This document shows, in pieces, positions 9,158 to 17,673 of a stretch of DNA of 64,000 nucleotides. The position numbers and the translations under genes are program-made. The notes beneath the pieces are model-generated. The model was given only the letters and a program-made list of their open reading frames with translations, was not told the origin of the DNA and ran no database searches. Every line of letters starts with the position of its first letter. The stretch's first letter is position 1. The stretch covers positions 4,615,910-4,679,909 of the forward strand of contig NZ_HF570108.1 of the NCBI RefSeq assembly GCF_000297395.2. Reading direction: 5' to 3'. This DNA comes from Micromonospora lupini str. Lupac 08. GTDB lineage: Bacteria; Actinomycetota; Actinomycetes; Mycobacteriales; Micromonosporaceae.

Positions 9158-9787
9158 TCACTCGGGCGGCGTCGCCCCCGACTGCTCGCTCACCAGGTAG
9201 GCCGCGTACCAGTCGGGCCAGTTGTCGTCCCGTTCACCGGTGCGCTCCTCGTGCTTACCGTGGGCGGCGGCCGCGCGCCGCAGCGCGCTCGCCAGGTCGC
9301 TCGCGGACCCGTACGACGTCAGGCCGCCCTCGACACGCCCCGGCAGCCGGGTCGTGATCTCCTGGAGGAGCCAGGTGTTGCCGTCCGGATCGCGGAACGT
9401 GGCGCGCGAGACGTAGCTGCGCCGCTCGGGGTCCGGACCGTCGGCCGGCCCGTCCGGCGTGACGTGGAAGACGCCGCCCACGTCGACGCCGGCGGAGACC
9501 AGCGCGTCGCGGACCGCCGCGATGTCGGACACGACCAGGTACGCCACTGCCGAACCGGGCGTCGCCGACGTGAGCTGCGCGCCGAACTGCACCGAGCACG
9601 CGGAGCCGTGCGGCGTGAACTGGACGATGCCGGGCGGCGTCTGGTCGAGTCGCCACCCGAGGCCCTGGTAGAACCGCTTCGCGCGGTCGACGTCCGACAC
9701 CGGGATGACGATGACCTCGACCTTCACGTCGAGGCTGCCGACACTCGGCGTGGCGCTCGTGTCGTCCTGACCGGCCTTCGGGCTCAT
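9158..9787 (-). CDS. VOC (glyoxalase/bleomycin-resistance fold) protein
   Basis: Residues 22-145 form a vicinal-oxygen-chelate domain: VKVEVIVIPVSDVDRAKRFYQGLGW at the start and FRDPDGNTWLLQEIT at the end are family signatures. The following 60 residues (to TPPE) contain DNWPDWYAAYLVSEQSG, a tail seen in many actinobacterial VOC proteins of unknown substrate. The start is preceded by an AGGAGG-like site. As the last gene of a MarR-MFS-VOC unit it could bind or modify a toxic compound that the MFS exports, which is inference. Confidence 0.85.
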   Translation of the reverse strand: MSPKAGQDDTSATPSVGSLDVKVEVIVIPVSDVDRAKRFYQGLGWRLDQTPPGIVQFTPHGSACSVQFGAQLTSATPGSAVAYLVVSDIAAVRDALVSAGVDVGGVFHVTPDGPADGPDPERRSYVSRATFRDPDGNTWLLQEITTRLPGRVEGGLTSYGSASDLASALRRAAAAHGKHEERTGERDDNWPDWYAAYLVSEQSGATPPE

Positions 9788-9874
9788 CGCGACCTCCTGG
9801 ATTGGGTGCGGACACCGCCGTCGGTGATCACCACGCTACGTCCTGCGTCGGCGGCGGGTGCGGCGTTCGCGGCA

Positions 9875-11065
9875 TCAGCCGGATGCCGCCCTCGTCGCCC
9901 TGCGCACCCCGAACAGGGCGACGAGGGCGAGGAGGATGACGGCGACGGAGTACTCGTCTGCGGTCTGCGGCAGGCCGCCGGCGTAGACCACGAGGAAGCC
10001 GGCGATCACCGTGGGAAGGCCGAAGCCGACGTAGCAGACGACGTAGAGCAGCGACAGCACGCTCGCGCGTTCGTGCGCCTCGACCAGCGGCATGATCGTC
10101 TTGAGACTGCCCTGGAACCCGCCACCGAAGCCGACGCCGCCGAGCGCGAGGCCGACGAAGAACCCGGGCACGGACTGGGCCATGACCGACACCACCGTGA
10201 CGACCATGCCCAGGATGAGGGCGACGATCCCGGTCAGGATCACGGTCCGCGCCGCGGTGTTGCGCAGCACCAGGACGGCGACCGATCCGAAGAGGGCGAA
10301 GACGAAGAGAACCAGACCGGCGACAACGATCGACGTGTCCATGAGACTGCGGACGAGTGCCGGGCCGAGCGCTCCGAAGAAGCCGGCCAGCGCCCAGACC
10401 GCGAACAGCACCGGAACGACCACCAGCACCGGCCCGCGTACGGAGCGGGGCAGCCTGACCTCCGGCCGCAGGCTCTGTCGGGCGCCCGCCATCGGCGTGA
10501 CCGTCTCCGGCATCAGGGCGACCCCGACGGCCTGGATCAGCAGGACCACGATGAGGACGACGTACACGAGCCTCGTCGGCGCGGGCAGGTAGCGGATGAG
10601 CAGCGCCGAGAGCAGCGCGCCGCTGCCGGTGCCGAGGCCGGGGGCGATCGAGTTCGCAAGCGTGCCGCGGGCACGGTCGATGTCGAGCATGGCGGCGCCG
10701 ACGGCACCCGTGGCGGCCCCGGCCGCGAGCCCCTGCACGAGGCGGGCGGTCAGCAACGCGGGTACGCCGTTGGCGAGGACGAAGACCACAAGCGAGAGGA
10801 TCTGTACGGCGATCGCGACGGCAAGCACCGGACGCCGCCCGACATGATCGGACAGCCTGCCGAAGGTGAGCAGCGACGCCAGCACCGCGAGCGCGTAGAC
10901 GGCGAACACCAGGGTCGTGGTGACCGGCGAGAAGTGCCAGCGCTCCTGGTAGATCCCGTAGAGCGGGGTCGGCGCCGCCGACGCGGCCAGGAACGACACC
11001 AGGATCGACGCGAGCAGCACCAGGGAGACGGTCGGTGGCAGTCGTACCCGCCCCGCGATCGACAT
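9875..11065 (-). CDS. MFS transporter
   Basis: This 396-residue, 12-helix protein has the motif A loop LLTFGRLSDHVGRRPVLAVAI after TM2, and the N-terminal SFLAASAAPTPLYGIYQERWHFSP typical of actinobacterial MFS members regulated by MarR proteins. A GGAGG site precedes ATG 11065. It lies 83 bases downstream of the MarR gene on the same strand and is probably cotranscribed with it and with the VOC gene. It is likely an exporter of a small aromatic or drug-like molecule. The substrate is unknown. Confidence 0.88.
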   Translation of the reverse strand: MSIAGRVRLPPTVSLVLLASILVSFLAASAAPTPLYGIYQERWHFSPVTTTLVFAVYALAVLASLLTFGRLSDHVGRRPVLAVAIAVQILSLVVFVLANGVPALLTARLVQGLAAGAATGAVGAAMLDIDRARGTLANSIAPGLGTGSGALLSALLIRYLPAPTRLVYVVLIVVLLIQAVGVALMPETVTPMAGARQSLRPEVRLPRSVRGPVLVVVPVLFAVWALAGFFGALGPALVRSLMDTSIVVAGLVLFVFALFGSVAVLVLRNTAARTVILTGIVALILGMVVTVVSVMAQSVPGFFVGLALGGVGFGGGFQGSLKTIMPLVEAHERASVLSLLYVVCYVGFGLPTVIAGFLVVYAGGLPQTADEYSVAVILLALVALFGVRRATRAASG

Positions 11066-11148
11066 GTCGGTGCTCCTCCTGGCTACGCGGCCGGCGTGTG
11101 GGGCCGCAGCGGCGTACCCGGTTGGTGGCGTCGCATGCGGGCCGGCGC

Positions 11149-11640
11149 CTACTCCTCGTGCCGCGGCCCGAGGTGCTCGCGCAACGCCCCCGCGAGGTCG
11201 CCGGCCGCGCGGAGCTGGTCCGGTGTGAGAGCGTCGACGAACAGCTCACGGATGGTGCGCAGGTGCGGGAAGGTGGCCTGCGCGAATGCCTCCGCCCCGC
11301 TCGGGGTGAGGTGCACCTCCGCCCCACGGGGCACTGTCGCGCACTCCTCGCGACGAATGAGCCCGCGCCGTTCCATCCGCCCCAGGTGGTGCGAGAGTCG
11401 GCTCCGTTCCCACCCGATGTGTGCGGCCAGGGCGGACGAGCGCATCCGCTGGTCCGGCGCCTCGGTGAGGGCGAGCAGGACGGCGTAGTCCCCCGACGAG
11501 AGGGAAGAGTCGAGTTGGAGGCGTGCCGCGACCCGGGAGGTGAGCGCCTCCGTCGTCTCGACGAAGTCCCGCCAGATCCGCAGCTCCTCCGCGGTCGGCA
11601 GCTGGCGGCCCCTCCGCCGCTCGGGTGTGGCGCTCGTCAT
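11149..11640 (-). CDS. MarR-family transcriptional regulator
   Basis: The 163-residue protein has the MarR layout: a helical N-terminus, then a winged HTH with MRSSALAAHIGWERSRLSHHLGRMERRGLIRREEC, and a C-terminal dimerisation helix with LRTIRELFVDALTPDQLRAAGDLAGALREHL. It is the first gene of the minus-strand unit and is divergent from the luciferase-like genes. Two matching palindromes fill the 110-base gap, so autorepression and control of both directions are likely. Confidence 0.9.
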   Translation of the reverse strand: MTSATPERRRGRQLPTAEELRIWRDFVETTEALTSRVAARLQLDSSLSSGDYAVLLALTEAPDQRMRSSALAAHIGWERSRLSHHLGRMERRGLIRREECATVPRGAEVHLTPSGAEAFAQATFPHLRTIRELFVDALTPDQLRAAGDLAGALREHLGPRHEE

Positions 11641-11656
11641 GTGGTTCTCCCGGGGA

Positions 11657-11699
11657 ATTGACGCGTCAATCAGCAGGTTAGCATCATTGACACGTCAAC
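11657..11699. promoter_or_regulatory. Twin MarR-type operators in divergent promoter
   Basis: Two copies of TTGACnnGTCAA occur here. The first lies within a perfect 14-bp palindrome, ATTGACGCGTCAAT, at 11657-11670; the second is TTGACACGTCAA at 11687-11698. Their centres are 29 bp apart. The TTGAC half-sites also resemble -35 hexamers, so bound protein would block promoters in both directions. The adjacent MarR protein is the obvious candidate binder. Confidence 0.7.
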
Positions 11700-11750
11700 C
11701 GGGAAGATCACTTCCCACGGGTCGACGGCGAGGATCGCCGAGGAGGAGAC

Positions 11751-12800
11751 ATGACGGCGGAAGGCTTCGAACTGGGGCTCAACTCGTTCGGCGAGGTGGC
11801 CACCGACGGCGACCGGGTCCTGAACGACGCCGAAACCGTACGACTGCTCGTGGACGAGGCCCGGCTCGCGGAGTCGGTCGGGCTCGACGTGTTCAGCGTG
11901 GGTGAGCACTACCGGGAGGGCCACAACGACTCGGCCACACCCGTCCTCCTCGCGGCGATCGCGACGGCGACCGAGCGGATCCGCCTCGGTACCTCGGTCA
12001 CGGTGCTCAGCACGAACGATCCGGTACGGCTCTACCACGAGTTCGCCACCCTCGACGCGGTGAGCAACGGCCGCGCCCAACTGGTCCTCGGTCGGGCATC
12101 GGCCACCGAGTCGTTCCCGCTGTTCGGCTACGACCTGGCGGACTACGAGCGGTTGTTCGAGGAGAAGCTGGACCTTTTCCTACGGCTCCAGCGCGAGGAG
12201 ACGGTCACCTGGTCCGGAACGGTACGCAGCCCCCTGGTCGCCCAGCGACTGCATCCACGGATGGGGCCGGGCGGAATTCCGACCTGGATCGGCGTCGGCG
12301 GGAGCCCCAACTCGGTGGTCCGCGCCGCCCGTTACGGGCTACCCCTCATGCTCGCGATCATCGGGGGGCGTCCCCAGCGGTTCGCCGGCCACGTCGACCT
12401 CTACCACCAGGCGCTCGAACAGTTCGGGCAGCCGACGCAACCGGTCGGTCAGCACTCGCTCGGCCTCGTCGCGGACACCGACGAGGAGGCGGTGGAGACC
12501 TGGTGGCGGTACTGGCAGCCGACCGTGGCGCGGCTCGCCGAGGAGCGCGGCTTCTACAAACCGGACCGCGCGCGCTACGAGGCCGAGATCGACCACGGGG
12601 CGCTGTTCGTCGGCTCACCGGAGACGGTCGCCCGCAAGATCGCCACGATGGCCCGCGACCTGCGGCTGAGTCGGTTCGACCTGAAGTACGACATCATGCA
12701 CCTGCCTCGCGAGGCACGGGCGCGCACCATCGAGCTGCTGGGCAGCGAGGTCGCGCCGCGGGTCCGGGAGCTGTTGGCGAAGGAGCCCACCAATGTCTGA
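11751..12800 (+). CDS. LLM-class flavin-dependent oxidoreductase, copy 1
   Basis: The fold is the luciferase-like TIM barrel: GLDVFSVGEHYREGHNDSATPVLLAAIA, then IRLGTSVTVLSTNDPVRLYHEFATLDAVSNGRAQLVLGRA and the flavin-site segment PTWIGVGGSPNSVVRAARYGLPLMLAIIGG. The group uses FMN or F420. It belongs to the 'probable oxidoreductase, LLM family' group with no proven substrate. The gene overlaps the next paralogue by 8 bases, a sign of translational coupling, and is followed by an F420/NADP-type dehydrogenase. It is divergent from the MarR gene and probably derepressed with it. Confidence 0.9.
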   Translation: MTAEGFELGLNSFGEVATDGDRVLNDAETVRLLVDEARLAESVGLDVFSVGEHYREGHNDSATPVLLAAIATATERIRLGTSVTVLSTNDPVRLYHEFATLDAVSNGRAQLVLGRASATESFPLFGYDLADYERLFEEKLDLFLRLQREETVTWSGTVRSPLVAQRLHPRMGPGGIPTWIGVGGSPNSVVRAARYGLPLMLAIIGGRPQRFAGHVDLYHQALEQFGQPTQPVGQHSLGLVADTDEEAVETWWRYWQPTVARLAEERGFYKPDRARYEAEIDHGALFVGSPETVARKIATMARDLRLSRFDLKYDIMHLPREARARTIELLGSEVAPRVRELLAKEPTNV

Positions 12801-13824
12801 TCTCGTGTTCGGCCTGGACACCTTCGGTGACGTACCGGAGGACGACTCCGGCAAGCCCGTGTCGCACGCCGCCGCGATCCGGCAGGTCGTCGACGAGGCG
12901 GTGCTGGCCGACGACCTCGGCGTCGACGTCATCGCCCTCGGCGAGCACCACCGTCCGGAGTACTCGGTGTCGACGCCGGAGACGGTGCTGGCGGGCATCG
13001 CCACCCGCACCTCGCGGATCCGACTGTCCTCCGGCGTGACGGTGCTGAGCTCGGACGACCCGGTCCGGGTGTTCCAGCGTTTCGCCACGGTCGACGCCCT
13101 GTCACACGGCCGGGCCGAGGTCATCCTCGGCCGGGGCTCGTTCACCGAGTCCTTCCCCCTGTTCGGCTACGACCTGGCCGACTACGACGTGCTGTTCGAG
13201 GAGCGGATCGAGCTGTTCGCGAAGCTGCTCGACGAGCAGCCGGTCACCTGGAGCGGCACCACCCGGGCGCCGCTCAAGGACGCCGACGTCTTCCCCAAGA
13301 CGGAGTCGGGGCACCTCACCACCTGGGTGGGCGTGGGCGGCTCACCGCAGTCGGTGGTGCGCACCGCCCGGTACGGCCTGCCGCTCATGCTCGCCATCAT
13401 CGGCGGCGCTCCCCAGCGTTTCGCGCCCTACATCGACCTCTACCGTCGGGCGGCCGACCAACTCGGCACCACCGCGCACCCGGTCGGGATGCACTCTCCC
13501 GGCTTCGTCGCCGACACCGACGAGGAGGCCAAGGAGCTGTACTGGCCGCACTACCGGGTCATGCGGGACCGGATCGGCGCGCTGCGGGGCTGGCCACCGA
13601 TCCGCCGTACGGAGTTCGACTCCGAGGTCGAACACGGCTCGCTCTACATCGGCTCGCCCGAGACGGTGGCCCGCCGGATCGCGGACGCCGTCCGCAGCGT
13701 GGACGTCGGCCGGTTCGACCTCATCTACACCGCCGGCGCGCAGCCCGTGAGCGCCCGGATGCGTGCCGTGGAGCTGTACGGCTCCCGGGTGATCCCCATG
13801 GTCCGCGACATCCTGGCCGGCTGA
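12793..13824 (+). CDS. LLM-class flavin-dependent oxidoreductase, copy 2
   Basis: This is a paralogue of the preceding gene along its whole 343 residues (GVDVIALGEHHRPEYSVSTPETVLAGIA, IRLSSGVTVLSSDDPVRVFQRF, TTWVGVGGSPQSVVRTARYG). Shared blocks such as ESFPLFGYDLADY show tandem duplication. The start ATG lies inside the end of copy 1. The two copies differ in the substrate-side loops and could act as a heterodimer, as bacterial luciferase does, or on related substrates; both ideas are inference. Confidence 0.9.
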   Translation: MSDLVFGLDTFGDVPEDDSGKPVSHAAAIRQVVDEAVLADDLGVDVIALGEHHRPEYSVSTPETVLAGIATRTSRIRLSSGVTVLSSDDPVRVFQRFATVDALSHGRAEVILGRGSFTESFPLFGYDLADYDVLFEERIELFAKLLDEQPVTWSGTTRAPLKDADVFPKTESGHLTTWVGVGGSPQSVVRTARYGLPLMLAIIGGAPQRFAPYIDLYRRAADQLGTTAHPVGMHSPGFVADTDEEAKELYWPHYRVMRDRIGALRGWPPIRRTEFDSEVEHGSLYIGSPETVARRIADAVRSVDVGRFDLIYTAGAQPVSARMRAVELYGSRVIPMVRDILAG

Positions 13825-13855
13825 CCCGCCGGCCGACACCCTCTGGAAGGACGAC

Positions 13856-14578
13856 ATGTTCGACAGCGGCCCCGACCGACCCCTGACCCTCGCCATCCTC
13901 GGCGCCGGCAAGGTGGGCACCGTACTCGCCCGGCTCGCGCTCGCCGCCGGCTACCGGGTGCTCGTCGCCGGCTCCGGTGACCCGGCGAAGATCGCGCTGA
14001 CCGTCGAGGTCCTCACGCCTGGGGCGGTGGCGACCACCGCGGCCGACGCCGTGGCCGACGCCGACATCGTCATCCTCGCCCTCCCGCTGGGCAAGTACCG
14101 GGCGCTCCCCGCCGAGGCGTTGCGCGGCAAGCTCGTGGTCGACGCCATGAACTACTGGTGGGAGGTGGACGGCATCCGCGACGACCTGACCGACCCGCGC
14201 ACCTCGTCCAGCGAGATCGTCCAGGCGTTCCTCTCCGGCTCGCGGGTCGTCAAGGCGTTCAACCACATGGGTTACCACGACCTTGAGGACGAGGCGCGGC
14301 CGTCCGGCGCGGCCGGCCGCAAGGCCATCGCGATCGCCGGTGACGACGAGACCGACCTCGCTCCGGTCGCGTCCCTGGTGGACGCCCTCGGCTTCGACCC
14401 GGTCGTCGCCGGACCTCTCGCCGAGGGGGTACGACTCGAGCCGGGCAGCGAGTTGTTCGGCGCCGACGTGAGCGCCGACGAGGTGCGCGCGATGCTCGAC
14501 CGCTTCCCCGCGTCCGAGCGGGGCCGAGCCGTAGCCGCCGCGCGAGCCGGCACGAGCGACGGGACGAGCGAGTCCTGA
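13856..14578 (+). CDS. F420-dependent NADP reductase-like (NAD(P)-binding) protein
   Basis: The N-terminus LTLAILGAGKVGTVLARLALAAGYRVLVAGSG is a Rossmann nucleotide-binding motif, and VVDAMNYWWEVDG plus VVKAFNHMGYHDLED match the NADPH:F420 reductase superfamily. The family passes hydride between NADPH and coenzyme F420. It starts 31 bases after the LLM pair, so it is likely the reductant supplier or a partner enzyme for them, which would make them F420-dependent rather than FMN-dependent. A separate role cannot be excluded. Confidence 0.8.
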   Translation: MFDSGPDRPLTLAILGAGKVGTVLARLALAAGYRVLVAGSGDPAKIALTVEVLTPGAVATTAADAVADADIVILALPLGKYRALPAEALRGKLVVDAMNYWWEVDGIRDDLTDPRTSSSEIVQAFLSGSRVVKAFNHMGYHDLEDEARPSGAAGRKAIAIAGDDETDLAPVASLVDALGFDPVVAGPLAEGVRLEPGSELFGADVSADEVRAMLDRFPASERGRAVAAARAGTSDGTSES

Positions 14579-14753
14579 ATCGATGACTCCACGTGGCGGT
14601 GAGGCCGACCCCCAGCCAGCCCAGCCAGAAGGCGGTTCCCGGAGCGGTGTGGGTGTGGCCGTGGCCGCCCATCGACCTGATGAGACGATCGACGTCGGCG
14701 GGTTCGCGACGTGCCCCCGATACTGTCCGTCTTCCGGGTTGAGGTAGCCGCTT

Positions 14754-15155
14754 GTGGCGCTGTCGGTTGAGGACAGGCTCGCCGTGCACGAGCTGGTCTC
14801 GTTGCATGGTCATCTGATGGACAGCGGCGAGTTCGACCGGATGGACGAGCTGTTCTGCGCCGACGTCGTCTACGACGTCTCCGCGTTCGGGCTCGGCGAG
14901 CTGCGCGGGTACGAGGCGATCAGCGAAGCCGGTCTGGCGCTGGGAGACGCCAACCCTGTCGGTCATCACGTCACGAACATCTGCGTGACCGAGGATCTGG
15001 ACGGCACGGTCCGGGTGCGTTCGAAGGGAATCGGGGTCTCCGCCACCGGCAGCGTGGGCAGCGTCGTCTACGAGGACGTCGTACGCCGGGAACCGGCTGG
15101 ATGGCGCATCGCGTATCGCAAGGTGGTTCCCCGCCGCACGGCGCTGCGTCCCTGA
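14754..15155 (+). CDS. SnoaL-like / NTF2-fold protein
   Basis: This 133-residue protein has the cone-shaped NTF2 fold pattern: SVEDRLAVHELVSLHGHLMDSGEFDRMDELFCADVVYDVS, then GHHVTNICV and a final WRIAYRKVVPRR strand. The family includes polyketide cyclases, isomerases and many proteins of unknown role. It starts with GTG behind GAGG. The preceding 175 bases contain no other gene. Function is unassigned. Confidence 0.8.
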   Translation: MALSVEDRLAVHELVSLHGHLMDSGEFDRMDELFCADVVYDVSAFGLGELRGYEAISEAGLALGDANPVGHHVTNICVTEDLDGTVRVRSKGIGVSATGSVGSVVYEDVVRREPAGWRIAYRKVVPRRTALRP

Positions 15156-15200
15156 CCGGCGAGGGGCAACTGGGGCCTGACCGGTCCGGGCCCGGATGTC

Positions 15201-15920
15201 TCAGTCGTCGAAAGCGGTACGGGGATCGAGACGCTGGCCCCGCTCGTGCTCGGCGGCGAAACCGGCCGGACCGAGCGCCTCGATCGCGGCGTCCCGCACG
15301 GCCGCGAGGTCGGCCGCGTCGTCCGGGTCCGGCACCTGACCGAGCGCCGCGAACGCAGCGTCGGCGAGGCCGACCATGCGCGCCGCCCGCGGATGGTCGC
15401 CCTCGGCCGAGGCGAGCGCCGCGCCCCCCACACCGACGTACGGCACGAAGTCGTCCCAGCCCTGGAGGAACACCCGGGCACGGCTGACCCCGAACAACCT
15501 TCTCGCCTCGGCGAGGTTGCCGAGACCCAGCTCGCAGAAGGCCAGGTTGTGCGTCTCCGAGTTGACGATCTCCGGCTGGCCCAGAGCCTCGTTCAACGCG
15601 ATGCTCTCCCGATACAGGTCCCGTGCCCGCGCCAGGTCACCGGCCATCCGCGCCACCGCGGCCAACACGTGCCTCGGCCGCTCCTCCAACGCACGATCAC
15701 CGGAACGCAGCGCCACGTCGAGCGCCTCCCGGGCCCGCGCCTCGCCGAGCGGCAGGTCACCGCCCCGAATCGCCACCCGGGCCAGGCTGTACCGGGCCTC
15801 CACCTCGCTTGCGGCGTCGCCAACCGCCCGGGCCCGCTCGATCTCGGCCGTGCTCATCCGCACCACCGCGTCGGTCTCACCACGCCGGAAGGCCGAACGG
15901 ACGTCGTCACTGAAGCTCAC
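15201..15920 (-). CDS. TPR-repeat protein
   Basis: I start this at GTG 15920 (VSFSDDVRSAFRRGETDAVVRMS) because the longer frame runs antisense into the neighbouring acetyltransferase gene and looks like shadow there. The 239 residues form helical pairs of tetratricopeptide type: ASEVEARYSLARVAIRGGDL, ALDVALRSGDRAL, LARARDLYRESIALNEALGQ, HNLAFCELGLGNLAEARRLF. It resembles the C-terminal repeat region of large LuxR/AfsR-type regulators, but here it stands alone with no ATPase or DNA-binding part. It probably mediates protein contacts. Confidence 0.75.
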   Translation of the reverse strand: MSFSDDVRSAFRRGETDAVVRMSTAEIERARAVGDAASEVEARYSLARVAIRGGDLPLGEARAREALDVALRSGDRALEERPRHVLAAVARMAGDLARARDLYRESIALNEALGQPEIVNSETHNLAFCELGLGNLAEARRLFGVSRARVFLQGWDDFVPYVGVGGAALASAEGDHPRAARMVGLADAAFAALGQVPDPDDAADLAAVRDAAIEALGPAGFAAEHERGQRLDPRTAFDD

Positions 15921-16003
15921 GGATGGCGCCCTCTCGTGTGTCGTGCACGGTCGCGGCGCCGCGGTGCTCCCGCCGCGGCCCGGGCCGTCGTCTCCGCCCG
16001 CCC

Positions 16004-16762
16004 TCAGGCATGGAAGGCGGTCCAGTTCTCCAGGAGGCGGAAGCCCATCGACTCGTACAGCGGCCGGCCGAGCGCGCTGGACTGCAGGTACGCCGCGTCC
16101 GCGCCGGCCGCGATGCCGTCGCGCAGCACCTCCTCGGTGAGTACGCGACCCAGACCGCGACCCCGCGCGCTCGGGACGACAGCGATGTTGAACACGCCGA
16201 CCACCCCTCGGGTCCGCATGCCGAGCCCGGTGCCGACCGGTTGACCGGCCTCCTCGCACAGGTAGCCGGTGATGCGCTCGGCGGCGAGCACGTCGCCGCC
16301 CATCAGCGACCCGAACAGGCCCTCCGGGACCTCGAATCCCCTGGTGAGGACGTCCGTGTACCGATCGCTCTCGGCCGCGCCGACCCGCCGCACCAGCTCG
16401 CGCAGCGCCGGATCGGCCCGGAAGACCAGCTCACCGGCCGTGCAGCCCAGCAGCGGCAGCTCACTGCGGTTCCGGAGCCCGTGACGGCCGGCGAGATCCG
16501 CCGCCGCGCCGTCGGCCGCGCCCCGGACCATGATCGACCACACCGGCACCTGCCGGCCCACCTCGGTCGCCAGGTCGTCCAGCGACTCCAGATCCGGCTC
16601 CGGCGACAGGTCGTAGGCGACGTTCAACGTCGCCGCACCCGCGTGGGTCACCGCCCCACGGGCAGTGCAGCGCTTCGCGTACCAACCCTGCGGAGCCGCC
16701 CCGCACAGATCCTCGATGGCGTCGTCGTACGCCGCCGCCATCCGATCGGCGATGGTGTTCAT
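16004..16762 (-). CDS. GNAT-family N-acetyltransferase
   Basis: Starting at ATG 16762 the protein has 252 residues. The C-terminal 100 residues carry the acetyl-CoA loop VVPSARGRGLGRVLTEEVL (R/QxxGxG/A) and the closing LYESMGFRLLENWTAF. The first 120 residues are a separate poorly conserved domain, as in two-lobed GNAT proteins. The substrate is unknown. It is on the same strand as the TPR gene, 83 bases upstream of it. Confidence 0.85.
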   Translation of the reverse strand: MNTIADRMAAAYDDAIEDLCGAAPQGWYAKRCTARGAVTHAGAATLNVAYDLSPEPDLESLDDLATEVGRQVPVWSIMVRGAADGAAADLAGRHGLRNRSELPLLGCTAGELVFRADPALRELVRRVGAAESDRYTDVLTRGFEVPEGLFGSLMGGDVLAAERITGYLCEEAGQPVGTGLGMRTRGVVGVFNIAVVPSARGRGLGRVLTEEVLRDGIAAGADAAYLQSSALGRPLYESMGFRLLENWTAFHA

Positions 16763-16853
16763 GGTCCTCCCCCGGACGATCTCCACCGAATGCAGAAAGA
16801 TAGCCGCAGCGGCGTGACCTGCGCGAATCGAGGTCCGGTGGGGCGCGGGTGGA

Positions 16854-17543
16854 TCAGCTCCGGTGGGCGTTGCGCCTCCGCCACCACAGCCCGTGGCGGA
16901 GGCCCTGGCTGGTGGCACCGTGGAAGATGATCATCACGACCACACCGATCAGGCCGAGCAGTGGGGTCACCAACCAGCCGAGCACCCCGGTCAGGCCGTA
17001 GAGGATCAGGCCGACGATCGGGCGGGCCTCCTGCACCCGGACCTGCTCCTGGTCGACGGTGTCGGCACGGAGCGCCGGATGGCGGCGCACGTAGGCGAAG
17101 AGCACCCACCAGGGCGCGGACATCAGCGATGCGGCGAACGCGTACAGGACGACCGCCACGCGCAGGTCGTCGGTGTTGCCGTCGGCGAGCGCCGACGCCA
17201 GGACGGCTGTCGGAAACGGGATGATCACCACTCCGAAGAGGATGGCGAGATTGATCGAGCTGAAGGCGGGGGTGGTGCCCCGCACCCGTTGAAGCACCGC
17301 GTGATGGTTCAGCCAGAGGACGCCGACGTAGATGAACGACACCGCGAAGGCCAGATAGGACGGGCCCTCCCCGAGGAGCCCCTCGGCCAGCTCACCCTCG
17401 TGGAACTCCGGGACCCGCAGATCCAACACCAGCAGGGTGATGACGATGGCGAACACGCCGTCGCTGAATGCCGCCAGGCGACCCGCGTCGGTCACCGCGG
17501 GACCGCCATCGCCCGCCTGGACACCCTCTTGAGCTGCGGACAT
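16854..17543 (-). CDS. TMEM175-family (DUF1211) membrane protein, copy 1
   Basis: The FSDGVFAIVITLLVLDL motif near residue 26 is the TM1 signature of bacterial TMEM175, a potassium-selective channel family in which the hydrophobic TM1 residues form the filter. Six helices can be traced, including VSFIYVGVLWLNHHAVL and the C-terminal pair near GLILYGLTGVLGWLVTPLLGLIGVVVMIIF. Length (229) fits the family. A second paralogue lies at 43025-43675. Channel activity here is inferred from the family. Confidence 0.85.
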   Translation of the reverse strand: MSAAQEGVQAGDGGPAVTDAGRLAAFSDGVFAIVITLLVLDLRVPEFHEGELAEGLLGEGPSYLAFAVSFIYVGVLWLNHHAVLQRVRGTTPAFSSINLAILFGVVIIPFPTAVLASALADGNTDDLRVAVVLYAFAASLMSAPWWVLFAYVRRHPALRADTVDQEQVRVQEARPIVGLILYGLTGVLGWLVTPLLGLIGVVVMIIFHGATSQGLRHGLWWRRRNAHRS

Positions 17544-17673
17544 TGCCGTACGCTAACAGCCGGCGAACCGCCACCGAGCACGTTTGCCGCGACCGGTGCG
17601 TCCTTCGTAGACCGACGCGGCGGAGGGCTCGGTGGGCGGAAGCGGCCCTCGCCGCCCCCGCCCATCCCGGTCG

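Noticed and set aside
9005..11488. Open frame of 827 codons on the plus strand
   Set aside because: It is antisense to the VOC, MFS and MarR genes, all with clear family motifs.
15921..16259. N-terminal extension of the TPR protein
   Set aside because: This part is antisense to the start of the acetyltransferase gap and gene, and is Arg/Gly-rich; GTG 15920 fits better.
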